Positions 45,009 through 54,247 of a stretch of DNA of 64,000 nucleotides are shown here, piece after piece. How positions within the stretch are numbered: position 1 is the first letter of the stretch; the number at the start of each line of letters is the position of its first letter. The stretch comes from Stakelama pacifica. Its GTDB lineage: Bacteria > Pseudomonadota > Alphaproteobacteria > Sphingomonadales > Sphingomonadaceae. The stretch is taken from contig NZ_SNWD01000007.1 in assembly GCF_004361835.1 (NCBI RefSeq), positions 62,001 through 126,000 on the forward strand, read 5' to 3'. Both the position numbers and the translations under genes were made by a program. The notes beneath the pieces were generated by a model that was not told the DNA's origin, did no database searches, and worked only from the letters and a program-made list of their open reading frames with translations.

Positions 45009-45575
45009 CTATACGAACACCTCGATTTTACCGTCGCCGTTGCGTTTGAAAATGGGGTGCCCGGTGCCTGCCAGTGCCTGTGCCATATCATGGCGCAGCG
45101 TGTCGGCATCGGGCATGCCGGTATAATAAATCCAGCCTGTAATCCCGCTCTTGTCGATGGTGGCGAGGAAATAGCCCTCGACCTTGGCAGGAGGCTGATG
45201 GTTTTTGCTCGATTCGATTGCCTTCATCAGGTTGACCACCGGAATCATCGTGGCGAACGGTTTGCCCTTGTGATCGGGTTTCGCAATCCGCTGATGTCCA
45301 TGATCATCGTCGCCATATAGCGAATAGCCGAGGGTGCCCGCATCGAACTGACCCAGCTTGCACGACGGCTTTGCCTTGGCGACGCTGGCATAGTCGATGT
45401 GCAGAAATGCGGGCATCATGCTCATCGAAAAGACCAGGTCGGCATCTGAATCGACACCGGGATCGATGGTCTTTTCGGCGGCTGCTGCGTCCGACGAAAC
45501 GCTGCAATCCGCCCATGCAGGCGTTGCCGCGAAGAGGGTGAAAATGGCGATCATCGCATCCAAATGGCACCGCAT
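45009..45575 (-). CDS. secreted protein of unknown function
   Basis: This 188-aa protein has a signal peptide (MRCHLDAMIAIFTLFAATPAWADC). The mature part has two or three Cys (CSVSSDA, SCKLGQF), a run FSMSMMPAFLHIDYASVAKAK and GYFLATIDKSGITGWIYYTG. I do not recognise a family. The ATG at 45575 has GGAGG 5 nt upstream. It lies 65 bp downstream of bioA on the same strand, but no functional link to biotin is evident. It has an Asp/His-rich patch (GDDDHGH) that could bind metal. Confidence 0.65.
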   Translation of the reverse strand: MRCHLDAMIAIFTLFAATPAWADCSVSSDAAAAEKTIDPGVDSDADLVFSMSMMPAFLHIDYASVAKAKPSCKLGQFDAGTLGYSLYGDDDHGHQRIAKPDHKGKPFATMIPVVNLMKAIESSKNHQPPAKVEGYFLATIDKSGITGWIYYTGMPDADTLRHDMAQALAGTGHPIFKRNGDGKIEVFV

Positions 45576-45640
45576 CACAACCTCCTGTTTTATCTCGGTA
45601 CAGCGTTTGCCTTCCCAAGCGATCCGTCAATGGCCGTCGG

Positions 45641-46900
45641 CTATTCTATCAGGGCCAGCCCCGCCCGGATCGCATCATAGATCTCGTCGAGCTGTTCGCG
45701 GCTCACGCAATAAGGGGGCATGACATAGACCGTATTGCCGAGCGGGCGGAGCAGCACGCCGCGCTCCCGGAACACCGCGGACAGGCGGGGGCCGAGATCG
45801 GAGAGATAGGCGCCCGCCGCATCGCCGATCTCCAGCGCGGTGATCGTGCCGATCTGCCGCGCGCCATGCACGCCGGGCAGGTCCGCCAGCACGGCAAGCC
45901 GCTTCGCCTGTTCCTCAGCCAGCGCGGCGATGCGTTCGAGCACCGGCTCCTCACGCCAGATGGCAAGGTTCGCCGCCGCCGCTGCGCAGGCGATGGAGTT
46001 GGCGGTGTAGCTTGACGAATGGAAGAACATCTTCGCCTTGTCGGTCGACCAGTGCGAATCGAAAATCGCCGGGGTGGCCATAGTCACGGCCAACGGCACC
46101 GCGCCGCCGGTAATCCCCTTGGACAGGCACATCAGGTCGGGCACCACGCCCGCCTGTTCGCACGCGGTGAGCGTGCCGGTGCGGCCCCATCCGGTCATCA
46201 CTTCGTCCGCGATGAACAATACGCCGTAGCGCGCACAAATCTCGCGCATCGCGGCGAGCGTCGCGGGATCGTAGATCAGCATCCCGCCCGCGCCGAGGAT
46301 GAGCGGCTCGACGATCAGCGCGGCGAGGCTTGCGGGGCTGCGGCACAGCGCCTCAAGCGCGTCGAGCGTCTCCTGTGCAGCGCCCGCGCCCGGAAAGGGG
46401 ATGGTCGCGACATCGAACAGCAGCGGCGAATAGGGCCGGTTGAACACCCCGCGCGCGCCGACCGACATGCCGCCCACCGTGTCGCCATGATAGCTGCCCG
46501 CCATCACCGCGATCCGGCTTCGCGCTTCGCCCCGGTTCGCCCAGAACCCAAGCGCCATTTTCAGCGCGACCTCGACCGCCGTCGAGCCGCTGTCGGAGAA
46601 GAATACATGGTCGAGCGGGCGGGGGAGCATCGCCACCAGATCGCGCGCTACGGCCTCCGCCGGGCCGTGGGTGAAGCCGGCAAAGATGATCTGGTCGAGC
46701 GTGCCCGCCTGCTCCGCAATCGCGGCGGCGATTCGCGGATGGCAATGGCCGTGCGTCGTCACCCACCACGAGGAAATGACGTCGAGAAAGCGCGTGCCGT
46801 CGCTCGTCCATAATTCCGCACCCTTTGCGCGCGCGATCTCAGGGATGGGTTCTTCCAGCCCATGCTGGGTGAAGGGATGCCAGACAGGCGAGCGGGTCAT
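45641..46900 (-). CDS. bioA: adenosylmethionine-8-amino-7-oxononanoate aminotransferase
   Basis: This 419-aa PLP enzyme converts KAPA to DAPA in biotin synthesis, using SAM as amino donor. Motifs are [10 protein letters not shown] (start region), [49 protein letters not shown] and [17 protein letters not shown], which holds the PLP lysine. The start overlaps the bioD stop by 4 bp. Third gene of bioF-bioD-bioA. Confidence 0.96.
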   Translation of the reverse strand: MTRSPVWHPFTQHGLEEPIPEIARAKGAELWTSDGTRFLDVISSWWVTTHGHCHPRIAAAIAEQAGTLDQIIFAGFTHGPAEAVARDLVAMLPRPLDHVFFSDSGSTAVEVALKMALGFWANRGEARSRIAVMAGSYHGDTVGGMSVGARGVFNRPYSPLLFDVATIPFPGAGAAQETLDALEALCRSPASLAALIVEPLILGAGGMLIYDPATLAAMREICARYGVLFIADEVMTGWGRTGTLTACEQAGVVPDLMCLSKGITGGAVPLAVTMATPAIFDSHWSTDKAKMFFHSSSYTANSIACAAAAANLAIWREEPVLERIAALAEEQAKRLAVLADLPGVHGARQIGTITALEIGDAAGAYLSDLGPRLSAVFRERGVLLRPLGNTVYVMPPYCVSREQLDEIYDAIRAGLALIE

Positions 46901-47511
46901 GTAAAATCCGTGATCTGAAAATTATCGGCAAAGGCGCGTGCAAGGCTGTCCGGGTCGAGCGGATCGAGGTGCGGAAGCCGCCCGAGCCGCGTTACCCCGC
47001 CGATTTCGGCGATGGTCGCTTCGCTGTCGGGCTGCGCTTCGCCGACAAAGGCGATGCCGAGAATCGGGACGCCCCGCGAGCGCAGCGCTTCGATGCTAAG
47101 CAGGCTATGATTGATCGTGCCGAGTATCGTGCGCGCGACAAGCACCACAGGCGCGCGCCAGCGGGCGAAGAGATCGGCGAAGAGCAGGTCGCGGCGTACC
47201 GGCACCAGCACGCCGCCCGCGCCCTCCACCACCAGTGTTTTCGGGCTCGGCGGCAGCGTCAGTGCGCTATCCGCGATCGTCACACCGTCAATCTCCGCCG
47301 CGCGGTGCGGCGAACAGGGCGTGACGAGCCGATAGGCGCTGGGGAGCGGGCGAACCCCGGCCAGTTCGGCGACGGTGTCGGCATCCTCACCCTCGTCCAG
47401 CCCCGACTGGACCGGCTTCCAGTAATCGGCGCCCAGCGCGCCGGTCAGCGCAGCGGCGAAGACGGTCTTGCCGATGCCGGTATCGGTGCCGGTGACGATG
47501 ATCGCGCTCAT
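46897..47511 (-). CDS. bioD: dethiobiotin synthetase
   Basis: This 204-aa ATP-dependent carboxylase closes the ureido ring of dethiobiotin. The P-loop is [17 protein letters not shown] and the carboxylation region is [15 protein letters not shown]. It overlaps bioF and bioA by 4 bp each, so the three genes are one transcription unit. The length is normal. Confidence 0.95.
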   Translation of the reverse strand: MSAIIVTGTDTGIGKTVFAAALTGALGADYWKPVQSGLDEGEDADTVAELAGVRPLPSAYRLVTPCSPHRAAEIDGVTIADSALTLPPSPKTLVVEGAGGVLVPVRRDLLFADLFARWRAPVVLVARTILGTINHSLLSIEALRSRGVPILGIAFVGEAQPDSEATIAEIGGVTRLGRLPHLDPLDPDSLARAFADNFQITDFT

Positions 47512-48632
47512 GCCAGTGCCTTTCGAATAGCGTCGGCAAGGGTGTCGATCTCCGCTTCACCCACATTGCAGGTGATTGAGATGCGCAGCCGCGCTGTGCC
47601 CGCCGGAACGGTGGGCGGGCGGATGCCGCGAACGTCGAAGCCGGCGGCCTGAACCGCCGCCGCCGCGGCCATCGCCTCGGCATCGCCGCCGATGATGAGC
47701 GGCAGGATCTGCGACCCCGATATGGTGGCGCCAAGCGGTCCCAGCACCGCACTCGCATGGCGCGCCAGCGCGAACAGGCGCGCGCGGCGCTTTGCATCCG
47801 CTGCGACCGTGGCGATGGCGGTGCGCGCCACGGCGGCCATCAGCGGCGAAGGCGCGGTGGTGAAGATCACTCCGCGCGCGCGATTGACCATCATGTCCTT
47901 CAGCACGGCGGGCAGCAGCAGCAGCGCGCCCTCCGCACCATAGGCCTTGCCCAAAGTCACGAGGCGGATGAGATTGTCGGCAGGGGCGAGGTCGGCGGCA
48001 AGGCCGCGCCCGCCATCGCCGAACACCCCGGCGGCATGCGCCTCATCGACCAGCAGCATTGCGTCATTGGCCTTCGCAATGGCGGCGAGCGACTCGAGCG
48101 GCGCGCGGTCGCCGTCCATGCTGTACAGGCTCTCCACGGCGATCCACGGGGTTCCTGTGCCGCCCCCGGCACGCCACCGGGTGATCGCATCGGCAAAAGC
48201 GTCGGCGTCATTATGCGCGATCAGGCTGTGACCGCACCGGGCGAGGCCAAGCCCCTCATGCATGCTGGCATGGATCAGCGAATCGGCGAAGACATGGTCG
48301 CCATTTTGCGGCAGTGTGGTGAGCGCGGCGGCATTGGCGGCAAACCCGCTCGATACGAACAGCGCGGCCTCCGATTGGAACAGGCGTGCTGCTTCTGTCT
48401 CCAGCGCTTCATGTTCGGGATCATTGCCGCGCAGCAACCGCGACCCGCCCGAACCGGTCGCAACGCCACGATCGAGCGCGGCACGCGCAGCATCGGCAAG
48501 GCGCGCATCTTTTGCCATCGCCAGATAATCGTTCGAGGCGAAGTCGATTCCGCGACGGGGGATGAGCGAGCGGCGACGGGCATTGGCCGACAGTGCAGCA
48601 AGATGGTCGTGATAGCGGGAAAGCAACGTCAT
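47508..48632 (-). CDS. bioF: 8-amino-7-oxononanoate synthase
   Basis: This 374-aa PLP enzyme joins pimeloyl-ACP and alanine. Motifs are [54 protein letters not shown] and [16 protein letters not shown], which holds the PLP lysine. The ATG at 48632 is preferred; a form from 48788 would run into the tRNA-Thr gene. bioB, bioC and a BioR box were not found nearby. tRNA-Thr lies 112 bp upstream on the same strand. Confidence 0.95.
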   Translation of the reverse strand: MTLLSRYHDHLAALSANARRRSLIPRRGIDFASNDYLAMAKDARLADAARAALDRGVATGSGGSRLLRGNDPEHEALETEAARLFQSEAALFVSSGFAANAAALTTLPQNGDHVFADSLIHASMHEGLGLARCGHSLIAHNDADAFADAITRWRAGGGTGTPWIAVESLYSMDGDRAPLESLAAIAKANDAMLLVDEAHAAGVFGDGGRGLAADLAPADNLIRLVTLGKAYGAEGALLLLPAVLKDMMVNRARGVIFTTAPSPLMAAVARTAIATVAADAKRRARLFALARHASAVLGPLGATISGSQILPLIIGGDAEAMAAAAAVQAAGFDVRGIRPPTVPAGTARLRISITCNVGEAEIDTLADAIRKALA

Positions 48633-48743
48633 TGCGCCATGGCGGTTAGGCGCTTCGCCGCGAACGGGCAATGGTATGTTGCAACGCCGGACGGTTTTCC
48701 CGCGCCGGGACGTGCTTGCCAGATGGTGGAAGCGGAAGGGAAA

Positions 48744-48818
<75 letters not shown>

Positions 48819-48913
48819 AGCGACGGGCATTGCGCCCGTTTCCGTGGAGGCGGCCTATGTGCAGGTGCGCGACCGATTGTCAACCCGGTCTGGTCCGGTT
48901 TATCGCATGTCGT

Positions 48914-49066
48914 ATGGCAGACAATAGCGAAAAACAGGCCCGCCTTGCCGAAGCGCTCCGCGCGAATCTGCGCCGGCGAAAGGCGCAGACCCGCGAACAC
49001 AAGGAAAATGCGACTGGAAAAGGCGATCAGCCCTTCAGCAACAAACACCAGTCGCCGAACGAATAA
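48914..49066 (+). CDS. short basic protein, unknown
   Basis: A 50-aa ORF begins MADNSEKQARLAEALRANLR and continues RRKAQTREHKENATG. Short Arg/Lys-rich helical proteins with the pattern LAxALRANLRRRKAQ are common in alphaproteobacteria, often beside murA or tRNA genes. This one has that pattern, but I cannot assign a function. It lies between tRNA-Thr and the aminopeptidase P gene, which is on the other strand. A putative small ORF on the opposite strand overlaps its 3' end. Confidence 0.55.
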   Translation: MADNSEKQARLAEALRANLRRRKAQTREHKENATGKGDQPFSNKHQSPNE

Positions 49067-49103
49067 GCGACGAACAGCGCGCCGCCCAGCGTTCCGCTGC
49101 CGA

Positions 49104-50909
49104 TTATGACGTCGAGCGCTCGACGGGCGCGCATTTTTCCATGAGCCATGCCTTGTCCTCTCCTTCAAGGAGCGGGCCGATTTTTTCGATTACCCGCGCA
49201 TGGTAGTTATTTAGCCAGTTAAGCTCGTCTTCGGTCAAGAGTGCCGGATTAATCAGGTCGCGCTCGATCGGCGCCCAGGTGAGCGTTTCGAAGCCGAGCA
49301 CCTTTGCGCCGTCGTCCAGCGTGCGCTCGACGATCAGCGCCAGATTTTCGATGCGAATGCCATATTCGCCCGCTTTGTAATAACCCGGCTCGTTCGAACA
49401 GATCATGCCCGCACGCAGTATTTCGGACTGGCCCGATCCGGCATAATTGGGTGCGGCAATCCGTTGCGGCCCTTCATGCACGGCAAGGAAGGCGCCGACG
49501 CCGTGCCCGGTGCCGTGCGCATAATCGAGGCCGACTTCCCAGAGCGGGCGGCGGGCGAACGAATCGAGCTGGCCGCCGGTAATCCCTTCGGGCCATTGCG
49601 CGACATCGATCGCGATATGCCCCTTCAGCACGCGGGTGAAGCGGTCGCGCATCTCAGCGGTCGGTTCGCCGATCGGCAGCACGCGGGTGATGTCGGTGGT
49701 ACCGTCCTCATATTGCCCGCCCGAATCGACCAGATAGAGCTGTCCCATTTTCAGTTCGGCGTTCGATGCTGCATCGACCCGGTAATGCGGGCTGGCACCA
49801 TGGCCGCCTGCTGCCGAAATCGTGTCGAAGGACGTATCCTTCAGCAGTCCGGTCTCCCCCCGGAAAGCCTGCAGTTTCGCGACGCAGTCGAGTTCGGTCA
49901 GCCCGCCCTTCGGCGCGGTTTCGGATACCCAGCGCAGGAAGCGGACGATCGCCGCGCCGTCCCGGGCCTGTGCCGCTTTGTGCCCGGCAATTTCGGCGGG
50001 GTTCTTCAGCGCCTTGGCAAGCACCACCGGATCGCGGACCGAAAGAATTTTGGCACCGCCGGCATCCAGCCCGTCGAAAATCGCCGCGACCGCGCGTTCG
50101 GGATCGGCAGCGACTCGCTTGCCGGTGAACCCGCGCAGCGCATCGTCGAACGCAGTGCGCGGATGCACCCGCACGGCATTGCCGAGATGCTGGGCCACCG
50201 CATCGGTCATCTTTTCCGGCGCAACGAAGAAATCGGCCGTGCCGTCGGCATTCACGATCGCATAGCTCAGCGCAACGGGCGTATGATCGACGTCGCGCCC
50301 ACGAATATTAAGCAGCCATGCGATCGAATCGAGCGCGGAAAGGACCACCGCATCTGCTTTGCGTTCGGCCAGCCAGTCGGCCACTTCCTGCCGTTTGTCG
50401 GCGCTCGAACGGCCCGCTGCCTCGTCCGGGTGCACCGTCAGCCTGGCGAGCGAGGGCGACGGATGGTCGGACCAGACTGCGTCGATCGGATTGCGGGTGA
50501 CGGCGACCAGCTCTGCACCGCGTTCGGCCAGCGCTTTCGTCGCTTCCTTCACCCAGTCGCGGGTGTGCAGCCAGGGATCATAGCCGATCCGGCCTCCCTC
50601 CGGTGCAAATTCGGACAGCCAGCCCGCGATGCTCTGCTGCGGCACCGGCACATATTGCCAGTCATTGCCGTCGACCTGTTCGCGCACCTGAAGCGTGTAG
50701 CGCCCGTCCGTGAAAATCGCGGCCGCTTCGGGCAGGACGACTGCATTGCCCGCCGATCCCTGAAACCCGGTCAGCCAGGCAAGCCGCTGGGCATATTCGC
50801 CGACATATTCGCTCATATGCTCATCGGTCAGCGGCACGACGAAACCGTCGAGCCGGTCGGATTTGAGCTGGTCGCGAAGCGCTTTCAGGCGATCGGAATA
50901 GGTCGACAT
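49104..50909 (-). CDS. Xaa-Pro aminopeptidase (aminopeptidase P family, M24B)
   Basis: This 601-aa protein has the three-domain layout of eukaryote-type APP1. Two creatinase-N domains begin SDRLKALRDQLKSDRLDGF and VPLTDEHMSEYVGEYAQRLAWLTGF. The catalytic M24 domain carries LYLVDSGGQYEDGTTDITR, YAHGTGHGVGAFLAVHEGP and SNEPGYYKAGEYGIRIENL, with the five metal ligands. It cleaves N-terminal X-Pro bonds. The ATG at 50909 has AAAAGGG 5 nt upstream. No signal peptide is present, so it is cytosolic. Confidence 0.95.
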   Translation of the reverse strand: MSTYSDRLKALRDQLKSDRLDGFVVPLTDEHMSEYVGEYAQRLAWLTGFQGSAGNAVVLPEAAAIFTDGRYTLQVREQVDGNDWQYVPVPQQSIAGWLSEFAPEGGRIGYDPWLHTRDWVKEATKALAERGAELVAVTRNPIDAVWSDHPSPSLARLTVHPDEAAGRSSADKRQEVADWLAERKADAVVLSALDSIAWLLNIRGRDVDHTPVALSYAIVNADGTADFFVAPEKMTDAVAQHLGNAVRVHPRTAFDDALRGFTGKRVAADPERAVAAIFDGLDAGGAKILSVRDPVVLAKALKNPAEIAGHKAAQARDGAAIVRFLRWVSETAPKGGLTELDCVAKLQAFRGETGLLKDTSFDTISAAGGHGASPHYRVDAASNAELKMGQLYLVDSGGQYEDGTTDITRVLPIGEPTAEMRDRFTRVLKGHIAIDVAQWPEGITGGQLDSFARRPLWEVGLDYAHGTGHGVGAFLAVHEGPQRIAAPNYAGSGQSEILRAGMICSNEPGYYKAGEYGIRIENLALIVERTLDDGAKVLGFETLTWAPIERDLINPALLTEDELNWLNNYHARVIEKIGPLLEGEDKAWLMEKCAPVERSTS

Positions 50910-51212
50910 GGGCACCCTTTTTCTGTTCGAACATGGTGACCGGCTCTGCCGCGCAAAAAATCGAAACGATGCGATGCACCGGGCGCGACGCGCGGGCGGA
51001 GCCGGTCGGATATGCGTGTGTTACACAAATGGCTATGGCAGGACAGATGGGAACCGAAACCGCAGGTTTCCAGCCCTGAGCGGAGCTTCACAGCCTTTGA
51101 AGCCGGTACTCTTCGACCGAAAGAGATTTACTCAGGTTAATTCGTAAATGCTTGTTTTTTTTCCGGACGACGCGAAAGTGAGCGCTAACGAACAGGGGAA
51201 GAATCAAGAAAC
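50910..51212. other. intergenic region with two palindromes upstream of a Crp/Fnr gene
   Basis: This 303-bp gap lies between the divergent aminopeptidase P and Crp/Fnr genes and has no ORF I can support. It contains two perfect palindromes: TGTGTTACACA (51017-51027) and GAAACCGCAGGTTTC (51056-51070). An AGCGCTAAC-like half site and a T-run lie near 51155-51190. These are candidate operators; the proteins binding them are unknown. Confidence 0.5.
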
Positions 51213-51941
51213 GTGTTGCCATTGAACCGTTTCAGCGAGTTCGCCTCGCTGACCGAAAGGGAGCGGCAGCTGATCAACCAGCTGGCCGATCCGCCGGGAA
51301 TAGTGCCGAAAAATTCGCGTCTGCGCAGCGAGGGGGATCGACCGGAAGCCGTATATCTGCTGCTCGAAGGATGGGCGGGAACCTCGCTTGCTCTGCCGGG
51401 CGGCGGGCGACAGATCATGCGCGTGCATCTGCCGGGCGATCTGATGGGAATGCCGAGCCTGTGCCTTGAACATGCTGCGGAAACGCTGACCGCGTTTTCG
51501 CAGATCAAGGTGGCGACAATCCCGAATGCCCGGCTGATGGCGCTGTTTACGAAGGCGCCCCGCGTTGCCGCACTGATCTTTCTGGCGAGCCAGCGCGAAC
51601 GGGTGGCATTGATGGACATGACGGCGTCGCTTGGAAGGTCGAGCGCACTTGCGCGACTGGCTTCGGTGCTGATCGACCTGCATGGCCGTTTGCGCGCGAT
51701 CGGCCTGACCGAGGGCAACCGGCTCGACCTCGCCCTGACGCAGGAGCAACTGGCCGATATGGTCGGCGTCACGCCGGTGCACGTCAACCGCACGTTACGC
51801 GAACTGGAGCAGCGCGGAGTGATCGCGCGGCATCTGAACCAGGTCCGGCTGATCGACGAACCGGCGCTGCGCGCGATGGCGGGCATGGTCGAGCGGTGTA
51901 CGGTGCGCGATCCGGAGTGGTTGCCCGCCGCCGGCAAATGA
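51213..51941 (+). CDS. Crp/Fnr family transcriptional regulator
   Basis: This 242-aa protein starts at GTG. The effector domain (residues 1-130) has the beta-roll pattern EAVYLLLEGWAGTSLAL and MRVHLPGDLMGMPSL. The C-terminal HTH is ALTQEQLADMVGVTPVHVNRTLRELEQRGVIAR (residues ~170-205). It lacks the FNR four-cysteine cluster, having only an isolated C in SLCLEH and another near the end. The signal is therefore not an Fe-S cluster; it may be a nucleotide, redox or none. The palindromes upstream could be its own site. Confidence 0.9.
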   Translation: MLPLNRFSEFASLTERERQLINQLADPPGIVPKNSRLRSEGDRPEAVYLLLEGWAGTSLALPGGGRQIMRVHLPGDLMGMPSLCLEHAAETLTAFSQIKVATIPNARLMALFTKAPRVAALIFLASQRERVALMDMTASLGRSSALARLASVLIDLHGRLRAIGLTEGNRLDLALTQEQLADMVGVTPVHVNRTLRELEQRGVIARHLNQVRLIDEPALRAMAGMVERCTVRDPEWLPAAGK

Positions 51942-52008
51942 CCCTTTGTCGGGCGCAGCGGCGCCGACGGGCTTTTCGTCGCCGCCGCTCGGCTCTACAT
52001 CGCCCGTC

Positions 52009-54075
52009 ATGACAGATATTCCCACGCCGCCGACCGCGCCGCAGCGCCCGCATTCTTTCGAACGCCATGGCGTCACCATCGACGATCCCTGGGCGTGGAT
52101 CCGCGCGCCGGGCTATCCCGCGCCGGTCGAGGATGAAGATGTCCTGGCCTATCTGAACGCCGAAAATGCCTATTATGAAGCGGTGATGGCACCGCATAAG
52201 CCCCTCGCCGACACGCTGTTCGCTGAGATGCGCGGGCGGATCAAAGAGGATGATGCCAGCGTGCCGCAAAAGGATGGCGACTGGCTTTACTGGACCGATT
52301 TCGAAAAGGGCGGCGAATATCGCCGCTGGTGGCGAAAGCCGGTCGATGGCGGAGCGGATCAGCTGTTGCTCGACGAGCCGAAGCTTGCCGAGGGCAAGGA
52401 ATATTTCACGCTCGGCGCCTTTTCGGTCAGCCCCGATGGGCGCCTGCTCGCCTATGCGGTCGACGATAGCGGCGCGGAGCGGTTCGAAATCCGCGTCAAG
52501 GACCTCGAAAGCGGCGAATTGCTGCCCGACACGATTGCGGGCGTGCTGTCGGATGTTGTGTGGACCGCCGATTCGAAAGGCTTTCTCTACGGCCTCGCCA
52601 ACGAACACTGGCGCACCGACAATGCCCGCTGGCACCGGCTGGGCGAGGACCCGGCGAACGACACCGAACTTTATCGCGAGGCGGATGAGGGCTGGCGCGT
52701 ATCGGTGAGCGAGACTCAGTCGCGCAACTGGCTGGTCATCGCGGCAGGCGACCATGTGACGAGCGAAGTCTATCTGCTCCCCGCCGACAATCCCGCGGCC
52801 GAACCGCTGCTGGTTGCGCCGCGCAAGCCGGGCCGCGAATATGATGTCGAGGAGCATGACGGCACGCTGTTCATCCATACCAACGATATTCACACCAACT
52901 GGCGGCTGGTGACGGCGAGCATCGACGCGCCGGGCGAATGGCATGAGCGGATCGGCCCAAGCGAAGATTTCTACATGACCGGGGTCGTGTGCTTTGCTGA
53001 TTTCTTCGTGGTCGACGGGCGCGATCGCGGGCTCGATCAGATCGAAATCCATCGCTATGATCAAACAATCGCACCGCAGCGCATCGTCTTTCCCGAAGAC
53101 AGCTATGCAGCAGGTGTCGGCGACAATCCCGAATATGCGATTTCCAGGCTGCGACTTGGCTATCAGTCGATGGTCACGCCGGGCACCGTCTATGATTACG
53201 ACATTGCGACCGGTGCGCTCGAAACGCTGAAGGTGCAGGAAATCCCTTCGGGCTATGATGCGTCACGCTACGCGACCGAACGGCTGGAGATCGAAGCGCG
53301 GGACGGGACGAAGGTACCGGTGTCGATCGTCTATCCGAAGGATTTTCCGCGCGATGGATCGGGCAAGCTCTATCTCTATGGCTATGGGGCATATGGCCAT
53401 GCAATCGAGCCGGGATTTTCGACCGGGCGGCTGAGCTTTCTCGATCGCGGCATGGCCTTTGCCATCGCGCATATTCGTGGCGGCGACGATCTGGGCCAGC
53501 AATGGTATCATGACGGCAAGCTGGAAAAACGGACCAACAGCTTCAACGATTTCGTCGATGTGGCGAAGGGGCTGGTTGCGCAGGGCTATACCGCGCCGGG
53601 CAATATCGCGATTTGCGGGCGTTCGGCGGGCGGCGAGCTGATGGGGGCGGTCGCCAATTCCGATCCCGGTCTGTGGGGCGTGGTGGTCGCTGATGTGCCG
53701 TTCGTCGATGTGCTCAACACGATGCTCGACGCGACGCTGCCGCTGACCCCCGGCGAATGGCCCGAATGGGGTAATCCGATCGAAGATAAGGCCGCGTTCG
53801 ACCTGATCCGCAGCTACAGCCCCTATGACAATGTCGAGGCGAAACCCTATCCGCCGATGTTCATTTCGGGCGGCCTCAACGATCCGCGCGTGACCTATTG
53901 GGAGCCCGCCAAATGGGCGGCAAAGCTGCGCGCGACCAAAACCGATAATAATGTGCTGGTGCTCAAGACCAATATGGGCGCTGGCCATGGCGGCAAATCG
54001 GGCCGCTGGGAATCGCTGCGCGAAGCCGCGGAGGAAAACGCCTTCGTTCTCTGGCAGCTGGGTATCGCGGAATAA
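52009..54075 (+). CDS. S9A family oligopeptidase (oligopeptidase B-like)
   Basis: This 688-aa cytosolic serine peptidase has an N-terminal beta-propeller (HSFERHGVTIDDPWAWIR at the start). The C-terminal alpha/beta-hydrolase domain has the nucleophile in ICGRSAGGELMGAV, the Asp in SGGLNDPRVTYWEPAKW and the His in NMGAGHGGKSGR. These match oligopeptidase B. The ATG at 52009 is used; an upstream in-frame form from 51946 adds 21 unlikely residues. It prefers basic residues in family members; specificity here is not shown. Confidence 0.94.
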   Translation: MTDIPTPPTAPQRPHSFERHGVTIDDPWAWIRAPGYPAPVEDEDVLAYLNAENAYYEAVMAPHKPLADTLFAEMRGRIKEDDASVPQKDGDWLYWTDFEKGGEYRRWWRKPVDGGADQLLLDEPKLAEGKEYFTLGAFSVSPDGRLLAYAVDDSGAERFEIRVKDLESGELLPDTIAGVLSDVVWTADSKGFLYGLANEHWRTDNARWHRLGEDPANDTELYREADEGWRVSVSETQSRNWLVIAAGDHVTSEVYLLPADNPAAEPLLVAPRKPGREYDVEEHDGTLFIHTNDIHTNWRLVTASIDAPGEWHERIGPSEDFYMTGVVCFADFFVVDGRDRGLDQIEIHRYDQTIAPQRIVFPEDSYAAGVGDNPEYAISRLRLGYQSMVTPGTVYDYDIATGALETLKVQEIPSGYDASRYATERLEIEARDGTKVPVSIVYPKDFPRDGSGKLYLYGYGAYGHAIEPGFSTGRLSFLDRGMAFAIAHIRGGDDLGQQWYHDGKLEKRTNSFNDFVDVAKGLVAQGYTAPGNIAICGRSAGGELMGAVANSDPGLWGVVVADVPFVDVLNTMLDATLPLTPGEWPEWGNPIEDKAAFDLIRSYSPYDNVEAKPYPPMFISGGLNDPRVTYWEPAKWAAKLRATKTDNNVLVLKTNMGAGHGGKSGRWESLREAAEENAFVLWQLGIAE

Positions 54076-54079
54076 ACAC

Positions 54080-54105
54080 CGTCATGCCGGGCCTGTCCCG
54101 GCATC
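54080..54105. repeat. short family-2 repeat
   Basis: CGTCATGCCGGGCCTGTCCCGGCATCG is a compact hairpin (TGCCGGG/CCCGGCA) just after the S9 peptidase stop. It could serve as a terminator for that gene. Confidence 0.5.
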
Positions 54106-54138
54106 GTCCGCGCCGCAAAGGGTGCGGTCTCAGGGGGG

Positions 54139-54226
54139 CGTCATCGCGAGGCGCGCAGCGACGAAGCGATCCAGTGGTGCGCGCGGCGCTCTGGATTGCC
54201 GCGCCCCTGCGGGGCTCGCAATGACG
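54139..54226. repeat. intergenic palindromic repeat, family 1
   Basis: It begins CGTCATCGCGAGGCGCGCAG, contains CTCTGGATTGCCGCGCCCCTGC and ends GCTCGCAATGACG, so the outer ends are complementary. It lies between the convergent S9 peptidase and L,D-transpeptidase genes. Confidence 0.75.
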
Positions 54227-54247
54227 ATGATGGGGCAGGCGTTGCGC

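Noticed and set aside
48632..48743. BioR or BirA operator upstream of bioF
   Set aside because: No TTATMKATAA-like palindrome was found between bioF and tRNA-Thr.
51178..51190. LacI-type operator near the Crp/Fnr gene (AGCGCTAAC)
   Set aside because: Only one half matches the TGTTAGCGCTAACA palindrome; the other half is degenerate, so I do not call a site.
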